A stretch of 64,000 nucleotides of DNA from positions 117,628 through 181,627 of the forward strand of contig NZ_FPIQ01000003.1 in the NCBI RefSeq assembly GCF_900119085.1. Direction: 5' to 3'. Each line of letters starts with the position of its first letter. Within the stretch, counting starts at the first letter, position 1. This document shows positions 34,884 to 41,816 of the stretch, one piece after another. The position numbers and the translations under genes were made by a program. Under the pieces are notes generated by a model. It was not told the origin of the DNA, did not search any database, and saw only the letters and a program-made list of their open reading frames with translations. Source of the stretch: Nitrosovibrio sp. Nv17. GTDB lineage: Bacteria > Pseudomonadota > Gammaproteobacteria > Burkholderiales > Nitrosomonadaceae.

Positions 34884-35093
34884 TATAATTCCGCATCTCC
34901 CGGGCACGGTATCCAGGATCGAGGTTGATATCGGAACGTCTCCCTGCTCTTCACCCAAAGGGAATACACCTGCGAAAGACTCCTGTGCACGGCTTGGGCA
35001 TGCGCACCCCCCCGAAGGGAATCGGATGCATTTGATCGCAACACCTGGCGGCGCTGGATCGGGGTTCCCGCATTCATGCGCACGAGGACCCGC
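34884..35093 (+). promoter_or_regulatory. Promoter and about 200-nt leader of antiporter operon
   Basis: A perfect -10 TATAAT (34884-34889) without a good -35 lies 210 nt upstream of the antiporter start. The leader has paired segments (for example CCCAA at about 34959 with TTGGG at about 34995) but no T-tract terminator. It is long enough for a regulatory RNA. I could not match it to a riboswitch family from memory. Confidence 0.35.
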
Positions 35094-36302
35094 ATGACCT
35101 GGTCCAGCTACCTGCCGCTCTGGCCGCTGTCCCCCAGTCCGGCACTCTGGCTGGCGCTGTCCCTCGTGGTAGCGGTACTGGTGGGCGAGGCGCTGGTGCG
35201 CTACGCGAGAATGCCGCGCATCGTCGGCTATACCGGCACCGGATTGCTGCTGGGACCCGGCGGGCTCAACCTGATTCCCCAGTTGCCGGACGCCGGATGG
35301 CGGCTGGTGGTCGATCTGGCGCTGGGTATCCTGCTGTTCGAACTGGGCAGCAGGGTGAATCTGCGCTGGCTCAAGGCCAATCCCTGGATCGCGGCCACCA
35401 GCCTGCTGGAAGCATCCGCAACCTTTGTCGCCGTATTCTGCCTGCTGTCATGGTTCGGCGTTCCCTCCATCGCCGCGGTGGTGGTCGCCACCATCATGAT
35501 CGCCACTTCCCCCGCCATCGCGGTGCGCACCGTGACCGAAGCGCGCGCGCAAGGCCAGGTAACCGATCGGCTGCTGCTCATGGCCGCGCTCAACTGCATC
35601 TACGCCGTGGTCTTCCACAAGCTGGCCGTGGCGCTGATGTACGGCGAAGCCGGAATGGGTCTCATCCACTCCATTCTGCCCCCACTCTACCTCATCAGTG
35701 GATCGGCGTTGCTGGCATGGCTCTTCGGTATCACATTCGAACGTATCCACCATCACGTGGGACGACACGAGGAGACGTTTTCCTTCATCCTGTTCGGCAT
35801 GATCGCCTTTGCGACCATCATGGCCGCAACGCTCAAGCTCAGCCCCATCCTGGTGCTGCTGGCTGCCGGTCTGATCACGCGCTATCAACGCAGGCGTACG
35901 CGCACCTTCCCTCCCCACTTCGGCTCCGCCGGGGCAGTGCTGGTGGTGCTGATGTTCATCGCCAACGGTCTCGCCGCCGACCTGGGCGGCCTGCGTTCGG
36001 GTTTGGGACTGGTATTGGCGCTCATCGGCGTGCGCCTGGTCACGAAAGGGCTGGCGGTACTCATGCTGGGACACTACAGCGGCATCGGGCTGCGCCAGGC
36101 CACGGCCCTGGGCATTGCCCTCGCACCCATGTCCAGCGTCGCCCTCCTGCTGACGCTGGACACGAATGCGCTGTTTCCCGCCTTCGCTTCGGGCATGGGA
36201 CTGATACTCATGAGCTGCATCGTCATCCTCGAGTTCGCGGGCCCCATCCTGGTGCAGAAAGCGCTTCGATTCGCCGGGGAGACCCCGGAGGATAAGGTAT
36301 GA
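35094..36302 (+). CDS. Kef-type (CPA2) cation:proton antiporter
   Basis: This 402-residue integral membrane protein has about 12 hydrophobic segments, such as LWLALSLVVAVLVGEALV, IVGYTGTGLLLGPGGL and LVVDLALGILLFELGSRVNL. IVGYTGTGLLLGPGGLN and LLFELGSRVNLRWLK are the conserved CPA2 stretches, and IATSPAIAVRTVTEARAQGQVTDR the core helix region. It lacks the C-terminal RCK/TrkA-N domain of KefB/KefC. A GAGG ribosome site 8 nt upstream supports ATG 35094 over ATG 35076. Its stop overlaps the ATG of the next gene (ATGA), so it is coupled to the carboxylate-amine ligase, suggesting that ion flux is linked to a glutamyl-type metabolite. Confidence 0.88.
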   Translation: MTWSSYLPLWPLSPSPALWLALSLVVAVLVGEALVRYARMPRIVGYTGTGLLLGPGGLNLIPQLPDAGWRLVVDLALGILLFELGSRVNLRWLKANPWIAATSLLEASATFVAVFCLLSWFGVPSIAAVVVATIMIATSPAIAVRTVTEARAQGQVTDRLLLMAALNCIYAVVFHKLAVALMYGEAGMGLIHSILPPLYLISGSALLAWLFGITFERIHHHVGRHEETFSFILFGMIAFATIMAATLKLSPILVLLAAGLITRYQRRRTRTFPPHFGSAGAVLVVLMFIANGLAADLGGLRSGLGLVLALIGVRLVTKGLAVLMLGHYSGIGLRQATALGIALAPMSSVALLLTLDTNALFPAFASGMGLILMSCIVILEFAGPILVQKALRFAGETPEDKV

Positions 36303-37414
36303 GCTTGACGCCCTTCGCGCCTTCCCGGCCCCTGAGCATCGGCGTGGAACTGGAATTGCAGCTGCTCGGCTGCAACGACTACAACCTGGTTTCCTCGGCA
36401 CCCGACATGCTGCGCAGGATCGCGAAATTTCCTCATCCAGGCGAAGTCAAGCCGGAGATGACTCGCAGCATGATCGAGATCAATACCTCGGTGCAGCACG
36501 AATACAGCGCGCTGGTCAGGGAACTCCGGGCGTTGCGCGACGTGGTCTCCGATGCCGGCCGCTTCCTCAATGTCGCGGTGTCCGGCGGCGGCACCCACCC
36601 GTTCCAGCACTGGAGCGAGCAAAAGATCTACGATGCCCCCCGCTTCAACTACCTGTCGGAACTGTACGGCTATCTGGCCAAGCAGTTCACGATATTCGGC
36701 CAGCATGTCCACGTCGGCTGCACCGGACCGGACGAGGCGCTGCATCTCATGCACATGCTGTCACGCTATATCCCGCACTTCATTGCACTGTCGGCCAGTT
36801 CGCCGTTCGTGCAGGGCCATGATACGGGGTTTGCCTCGGCGCGCCTCAATTCCGTCTTCTCCTTTCCCCTGAGCGGCCGGGCACCGTTCCTGCTGCGCTG
36901 GAGCGACTTCGAGCAGTTCTTCGGCAAGATGACCGGCACGGGCGTGGTCGAATCGATGAAGGATTTCTACTGGGATATCCGTCCCAAGCCGGAATTCGGC
37001 ACCATTGAAATCCGCGTGTGCGACACTCCGCTCACCATCGAGGTCGCCGCCGCCATCGCCTGCTACATCCAGGCGATGGCGCGCTACATCATGGTGGAGC
37101 TGTGCATCGCCCCCGAGGAAGACGACTACCTGGTGTACACCTTCAATCGTTTCCAGGCCTGCCGCTTCGGACTCGACGGAATCTTCATCGACCCGCGCAC
37201 CCATGAACGGCGCAGCATCCGCGACGATATCGCCGGCATGCTGGGGCGGATTGCCGGCCACGCCGCGGAACTGGGCTCGACGGAGGCGATGGAGCGCATC
37301 CGCGAAATGCTCGTCGCGGGCAATGGCGCGCACTGGTTGCGGCAAGCCTACGCACGCGAACACAATCTCGGCGACGTCATGCAGTTGCAAGCCGATTTGT
37401 GGATGGGCAGCTGA
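36299..37414 (+). CDS. YbdK-type carboxylate-amine ligase (GCS2 family)
   Basis: This 371-residue protein of the glutamate-cysteine ligase family 2 has IGVELELQLLGCNDYNLVSSAPD near the start (catalytic acidic residues), KPEMTRSMIEINTSV, VSGGGTHPFQHW, and later FGTIEIRVCDTPLT. Family members ligate glutamate to amines or have weak glutamate-cysteine ligase activity; the true substrate is usually unknown. A canonical gshA-gshB pair exists at 55.8-58.5 kb, so glutathione synthesis does not need this enzyme. It is translationally coupled to the antiporter upstream and followed 21 nt later by a gamma-glutamyl hydrolase-like gene. Confidence 0.9.
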   Translation: MSLTPFAPSRPLSIGVELELQLLGCNDYNLVSSAPDMLRRIAKFPHPGEVKPEMTRSMIEINTSVQHEYSALVRELRALRDVVSDAGRFLNVAVSGGGTHPFQHWSEQKIYDAPRFNYLSELYGYLAKQFTIFGQHVHVGCTGPDEALHLMHMLSRYIPHFIALSASSPFVQGHDTGFASARLNSVFSFPLSGRAPFLLRWSDFEQFFGKMTGTGVVESMKDFYWDIRPKPEFGTIEIRVCDTPLTIEVAAAIACYIQAMARYIMVELCIAPEEDDYLVYTFNRFQACRFGLDGIFIDPRTHERRSIRDDIAGMLGRIAGHAAELGSTEAMERIREMLVAGNGAHWLRQAYAREHNLGDVMQLQADLWMGS

Positions 37415-37435
37415 GCATTCATCGCAACGACCGAC

Positions 37436-38215
37436 ATGGCACGCCCGCTGCGCATCGGCCTGTCGCCCCGCATTCTGCACCACCCACCCGCGGAACTGGG
37501 CTTCCGCAATAAAACCCTGCAGTACCTGGAACAGAGCGTCGCCCATTGGATCATGCGCCGCGGCGCGCTGGTGTTCATGCTTCCGGCCATCGAATCGGGA
37601 GGCGTGGAGCGCTCCAGCGTGCGCATCAGCGACTATGTGAAGGAAATAGACGGGCTGGTGATGCAGGGAGGGGCCGACGTCAGTCCCGCTTCCTATGGTG
37701 AAACTCCGCTGCGCCCCGAATGGTCCGGCGACCGCGTACGGGATCTGTATGAAATCGAGTTGTTCTGGGAATGCGTGGTGCAGCGCAAACCCGTACTAGG
37801 CATATGCCGTGGCCTGCAGCTCATCAACGTGGCGCTGGGCGGCAGCCTCTACCAGGACATCGCCACCGAACATGCCGGTGCCATCCCGCACGTGGACGCT
37901 GCGCTGTACGATCAGCACCGGCACGCCATCCGCATCGAGGAAGGCTCCCGTCTGGCGAAGCTTTACGAAGGTGCGAATCACCCACTGGTCAACAGTATCC
38001 ACCACCAGGCGATCCGCCGGCTGGGACGCGATCTGCTGGTCGAGGCGATCTCCGATGATGATGGCATCATAGAGGCCATCCGCATGCGGGGAGAGTCCTA
38101 CGTGGTCGCGTTCCAGTGGCATCCAGAATTCCACGCAGGCGCCAGCGAACTCCTCGATTCCGGCCCCATTCTCGACGATCTGCTTGCCACCGTGAAAAAG
38201 CAGCGGGCCGAATGA
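37436..38215 (+). CDS. PuuD-like class I glutamine amidotransferase-fold hydrolase
   Basis: This 259-residue protein of the gamma-glutamyl-gamma-aminobutyrate hydrolase family carries the MQGGADVSP segment and the nucleophile elbow VLGICRGLQLINVALGG (Cys near residue 122). SIHHQAIRRLG and the catalytic His-Glu of FQWHPEF are near residue 230. The family cleaves gamma-glutamyl amide bonds. Being third in an operon with a YbdK-type ligase makes a make-and-break pair for a gamma-glutamyl compound plausible. No other putrescine (puu) genes are present. Confidence 0.88.
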   Translation: MARPLRIGLSPRILHHPPAELGFRNKTLQYLEQSVAHWIMRRGALVFMLPAIESGGVERSSVRISDYVKEIDGLVMQGGADVSPASYGETPLRPEWSGDRVRDLYEIELFWECVVQRKPVLGICRGLQLINVALGGSLYQDIATEHAGAIPHVDAALYDQHRHAIRIEEGSRLAKLYEGANHPLVNSIHHQAIRRLGRDLLVEAISDDDGIIEAIRMRGESYVVAFQWHPEFHAGASELLDSGPILDDLLATVKKQRAE

Positions 38216-38408
38216 AGCATTCGCCCCTGCGCATGGCCCAGCATGGATTATTCAAGATGCCCCGCATCCCCCTGGAAATGTAGGGCTTTCGTGAACACGG
38301 GCACTTCGAATCCATGGGTAACCGAGGGGGATCTCCGGTGAGCGACCGGCCCGCCCTGCCCGCCGGTCGGCGCCCGCTCCCTCTGCCGGCATTTGCACGA
38401 CCTTGCCC

Positions 38409-38428
38409 AGCTGTAAAATCTTACAGCT
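38409..38428. promoter_or_regulatory. Lux-box-like 20-bp palindrome
   Basis: AGCTGTAAAATCTTACAGCT is an inverted repeat with 8-bp arms. It fits 18 of 20 positions of the lux-box consensus for LuxR-type regulators (RNSTGYAXGATNXTRCASRT). A CATAAT -10-like hexamer lies at 38454-38459, 25 nt downstream. The next rightward gene is a PEP-CTERM acyltransferase related to acyl-homoserine-lactone synthases. No LuxR-type gene is in the window. Confidence 0.55.
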
Positions 38429-38452
38429 ATCCATGGCATTGGATCCGTTGTT

Positions 38453-38677
38453 TCATAATACTACGCCACATTGTCTCAAGCCCCCATAACACGATTCGAA
38501 ATACCGTGATCCCCCACTTCCTCCGACTGCCCGGCCTGTCTCCCATATCATGATTCCAGGCAGCACGTCCCGCCGCCTGACGACGACGGTTCGGTACCCA
38601 GCCCTGTCACATCGTTCCTCGATCAGGAGGCGTTCGCATCCGAACGGGGTGTCGTACAGGGCGATTTCGTGAAACAT
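38453..38677 (-). CDS. Doubtful small ORF
   Basis: This 74-codon minus-strand ORF begins MFHEIALYDTPFGCERLLIEE with fairly protein-like composition for its first 50 residues. The ribosome site is poor, no homology is recognised, and it lies antisense to any leader transcript of the acyltransferase. Probably not a gene, but the amino acid pattern justifies recording it. Confidence 0.2.
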   Translation of the reverse strand: MFHEIALYDTPFGCERLLIEERCDRAGYRTVVVRRRDVLPGIMIWETGRAVGGSGGSRYFESCYGGLRQCGVVL

Positions 38678-39106
38678 CGATGGAATCCGCCCGATTCCAG
38701 GCGGCCGTGGCGCGCCTTCACAATGGCCGGAAGATGCCGTTCCCCCCAATCCCTGGCAACGCCCCGGCGGCGCATGGTACCGGAAAAAATCCGCGGATAT
38801 CCATTGCGAGCAGTGGCGCGACAGATTAATATGCTGCCATCTGGATGCCTGTCGCCAGATTCACACGCCCGTCATGACGGCGTGCACGTCCGCGCTACGG
38901 TACGTGCCACGCGAAAAATGCCCAGCAACCTTCCACCCGCTTCATCCATAAAGTGCCGTCACGGGAAAGCTGGAGGCATCGCAGCACCATCGTCGCGCAG
39001 GCTCGGATCCAGGCTGGTGCAGCGCACGAGGAGACACTCGCCCGCAAGGAGCATGCCTAATGCGGGCAGAAGCGGCAAACCATCTTCCAAACTGGAGCAT
39101 CTTCCC

Positions 39107-39901
39107 ATGAATGATGTCGTCGCAGCATTCCATGAATACTTCGAAGTCATCGATGCACGTTCCCCGCAACTGCTGCGCCAGGCATTTCATCTCCGTTATC
39201 AGGCATACTGCGTCGAGCAGCGCGCACCCGGCTTCGAAGCGTCCAAGTATCCCACCGAAATGGAGAGCGACGGCTACGACCACCACTCCTCCCACATACT
39301 GCTGCGGCACCGTCCATCCGGCGAATTCATCGGAACGGCGCGCCTGATTTTGCCCTATCCGCTGGATCCGGCGCGGGCGTTTCCGACCGAGCAGCATACC
39401 CGCTTCGATCCTGCCCTCATCGACATGAACCGGATACCGAGGAGACATCTCGGCGAGATTTCGCGCCTGATCATCGTGCGGCGGTTCATGCGACGCAGGG
39501 ACGAACCGCTCGACGCAATCGAAAAGGGCAGGAGTGTCGAGGCCTGGAAGCCGATGGACAGACGTCGCTTCCCGCATCCTCTCCTCGCCCTCGCTGTTGG
39601 CATCATACGCATGTCGGTCGAACGCGACATCACGCACTGGCTGTCCGTGATGGAGCCATCCCTGAACCGCCTGCTCGGCCTGTACGGACTCCAACTGGAT
39701 CCGATCGGACCGCTCATCGAGCACCATGGAAAACGCGGGCCTTACTATGTCGATCTGGACAGGATGCTGGACAGAATGCACGAGGACTACAACCAGTTCT
39801 GGGAATTGGTGACAGATTACGGTAGAGTCATACCTGCATCCGGGAAATCTGCCCCCAACCGCGGACCGGGTTTCCCGCATGCGCTGAAGATCGTCAACTG
39901 A
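39107..39901 (+). CDS. PEP-CTERM/exosortase-associated acyltransferase
   Basis: This 264-residue protein of the N-acyltransferase family is found with PEP-CTERM/exosortase systems and related to acyl-homoserine-lactone synthases. It begins FHEYFEVIDARSPQLLRQAFHLRYQAYCVEQ, matching the LuxI-like N-terminal region with conserved Arg and Tyr. Later segments are LLRHRPSGEFIGTARLILPYP and EISRLIIVRRFMRR, the acyl/donor-binding strands. The product in this family is not established. ATG 39107 is chosen from homology; a GGAG site lies 14 nt upstream. No exosortase or polysaccharide cluster is in the window. The lux-box-like dyad lies 680 nt upstream. Confidence 0.85.
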   Translation: MNDVVAAFHEYFEVIDARSPQLLRQAFHLRYQAYCVEQRAPGFEASKYPTEMESDGYDHHSSHILLRHRPSGEFIGTARLILPYPLDPARAFPTEQHTRFDPALIDMNRIPRRHLGEISRLIIVRRFMRRRDEPLDAIEKGRSVEAWKPMDRRRFPHPLLALAVGIIRMSVERDITHWLSVMEPSLNRLLGLYGLQLDPIGPLIEHHGKRGPYYVDLDRMLDRMHEDYNQFWELVTDYGRVIPASGKSAPNRGPGFPHALKIVN

Positions 39902-40081
39902 AACCTGGAATGGGAGGAGTTGCTTCCGCCACCGCAAAAGGATTAGAAACAGAACCGTCTTCCGCAAACCCGACAAGAAGTGACCGCAATGATAGGCGTC
40001 ACCGTCATCTTCATTTACCAGGCATGAAACCAGGTCTTCTCGAGCACACACCGCCGAAGCTGGAAGCCATCCCGATTCAGC

Positions 40082-40571
40082 GTGAACCGCGCTGGGCGGA
40101 ATGAATCCGCCATACGACCCGTGAGCATCCGTTCGCACATCGCCCGACCCGTTCTGCTGCTGCTCTGCCTCTTGTTCAGCATGAGTCATGCCGTCAACAC
40201 GGCATGGGCCACGGAGTCTTATGAAATCATAACCCACGCCAGCATACGCGAGAAAACCCTGCCGAAAAGCTCTCTGCGCGCCATCTTCGGCATGCGGCAG
40301 CACACCTGGCCGGACGGCACCGCCATCCGGGTGTTCGTCATGGCCGACGAGGCCCCCCTGCACATTGCATTCTCCAAGGAAAAGCTGAACGTCTTTCCCT
40401 ATCAGCTGCGCCTGGCATGGGATCGACTGGTATTTTCCGGAACCGGCCAGGCACCCGACACCGTCGCCTCCGTGGAAGAGATGCTCACCAAGGTCGCCAG
40501 CACGCGGGGCCATCGGCTATCTCGTCAAATCCAAAATAGATGGCAGAGTCAATGTCCTCGAGATCAAATAG
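40082..40571 (+). CDS. Phosphate-binding-like periplasmic protein, +1 frameshift near the end
   Basis: An exported protein of about 160 residues with signal peptide (IARPVLLLLCLLFSMSHA...AWA), then SYEIITHASIREKTLPKSSLRAIFGM and IRVFVMADEAPLHIAFSKEKL. This fits short PstS-like substrate-binding proteins of porin/GGDEF operons. At about 40508 the frame breaks. Skipping one base gives GAIGYLVKSKIDGRVNVLEIK and a stop at 40571, the expected family C-terminus. The unshifted frame instead runs to 40723, far into the porin gene, with unrelated sequence. The cause could be a mutation, a sequencing error or programmed +1 slippage at the GGGG run. The start (GTG 40082 or GTG 40121) is uncertain. Confidence 0.65.
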
Positions 40572-41802
40572 TCATCCTTCAAGGGTTTTCCCGGGAATCT
40601 CCGGCCTGCTCGTGCTGCTGGCCTGCCTGGGGAGCGCTTCCGTGCCGGCCCAGCAGCTGCCGTCGCTGCCGAAGCTGCCGCACAACCTGCAGATTCATGG
40701 CTTCGTCAGCCAATCGTGGCTGATGACATCGGACAGGAACAATTTCTTCGGGAAAAGCAGTTCCGACAGCGGCAGCTTCGATTTCAGGGAACTGGGATTG
40801 AACGCCTCGATGCGCCCGCTGACTTCGCTTCAGTTCTCTGCGCAGATGCTGTCGCGCACCGCGGGCAAGGGCAGCCCTGGCAATATCCGGCTCGACTATG
40901 GATTCATGGACTACACGTACTTCTCCGGAGAGGATGGACAACTGGGGATACGGCTGGGCAGAATGAAGACGCCCCTGGGATTCTACAACGACACCCGCGA
41001 CGTCCCCTTCACGCGGCCCAGCGTGCTGCTGCCTCAGTCGATCTACTTCGATCGTACCCGAAAACTCGCGCTTGCCGCGGACGGCGTGCATTTTTATGGC
41101 GAGTATCGTACCGATTTCGGGGACTTCTCCTTCCAGGGAGGACTGGTGCGCCCCCTGGTAAGGGGCGACGAGGCCGAGGCCGCCGTATTCGGGAAACAGC
41201 TGCCGGGGCGTCTGGCGCCGGAAATCTCTTACACCGGCCGCGTCAACTACGATCTGGACGGGGGGCGCGTGCGCCTCGCCGTCAGCGTCTCCGAGCTCAA
41301 CATCCGCTACCTGCCGGGGGCGGGCGATGGACTCAACGACGGCACCATCGGCTTCATTCCTCTGGTATTTTCGGCACAGTACAACGCCGAGCGCTGGAGC
41401 CTGACGTCCGAGTATGCGCTGCGCTTTCTGCAGTACAAGAAGCTCCATCCGACCGTGGATACCAGTTTCGTGGGAGAAAGCTACTATTTTCAAGGCGCCT
41501 ACCGCCTTACTCCGGAGTGGGAAGCCATCGTCCGCTACGATGTCCAGCACACGGATCGGGACGATCCCCACGGAAAGCAGTGGGAAAGGGCGGATCCCGG
41601 CAGGGCGGGGCTGCGCCATACCCGTTTCGCCAAGGATCTGACCGCCGGCCTGCGCTGGAACGTCACCCCGGAATTCATGCTGCGCGCCGAGTACCATCAC
41701 GTGAACGGCACCGCATGGCTCTCGACGCTGGATAATCCCAACACCCATGATCTGTCGCGGCACTGGGACATGTTCCTGTTTCTCGGTTCCTACCGCTTCT
41801 AG
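40552..41802 (+). CDS. Outer membrane porin-like protein
   Basis: This protein of about 416 residues has a signal peptide (GISGLLVLLACLGSASVPA) and a beta-barrel pattern of alternating hydrophobic strands. It contains IHGFVSQSWLMTSDRNNFFG early, LGIRLGRMKTPLGFYNDTRD (loop 3-like region) and a terminal aromatic strand MFLFLGSYRF ending in Phe, the signal for BAM-dependent insertion. It resembles OprO/P- or DcaP-like porins in layout, though the substrate is unknown. ATG 40552 has a GGCAGAG site; ATG 40540 is possible. It overlaps the end of the binding-protein gene and precedes a GGDEF/EAL gene by 14 nt, so the three form one operon. Confidence 0.82.
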   Translation: MSSRSNSHPSRVFPGISGLLVLLACLGSASVPAQQLPSLPKLPHNLQIHGFVSQSWLMTSDRNNFFGKSSSDSGSFDFRELGLNASMRPLTSLQFSAQMLSRTAGKGSPGNIRLDYGFMDYTYFSGEDGQLGIRLGRMKTPLGFYNDTRDVPFTRPSVLLPQSIYFDRTRKLALAADGVHFYGEYRTDFGDFSFQGGLVRPLVRGDEAEAAVFGKQLPGRLAPEISYTGRVNYDLDGGRVRLAVSVSELNIRYLPGAGDGLNDGTIGFIPLVFSAQYNAERWSLTSEYALRFLQYKKLHPTVDTSFVGESYYFQGAYRLTPEWEAIVRYDVQHTDRDDPHGKQWERADPGRAGLRHTRFAKDLTAGLRWNVTPEFMLRAEYHHVNGTAWLSTLDNPNTHDLSRHWDMFLFLGSYRF

Positions 41803-41816
41803 CGGGGACGACATCC

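Larger units (their letters stand above)
38216..39106. other. 890-bp gap without a secure gene
   Basis: Between the PuuD-like gene and the acyltransferase I see only the lux-box-like palindrome (38409-38428), a degenerate copy of the 17-bp PEP-CTERM dyad on the minus strand (38462-38478, 13 of 17 matches) and a doubtful minus-strand ORF (38453-38677). The stretch is long enough for a regulatory leader or a small RNA, but nothing else was recognised. Confidence 0.5.
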
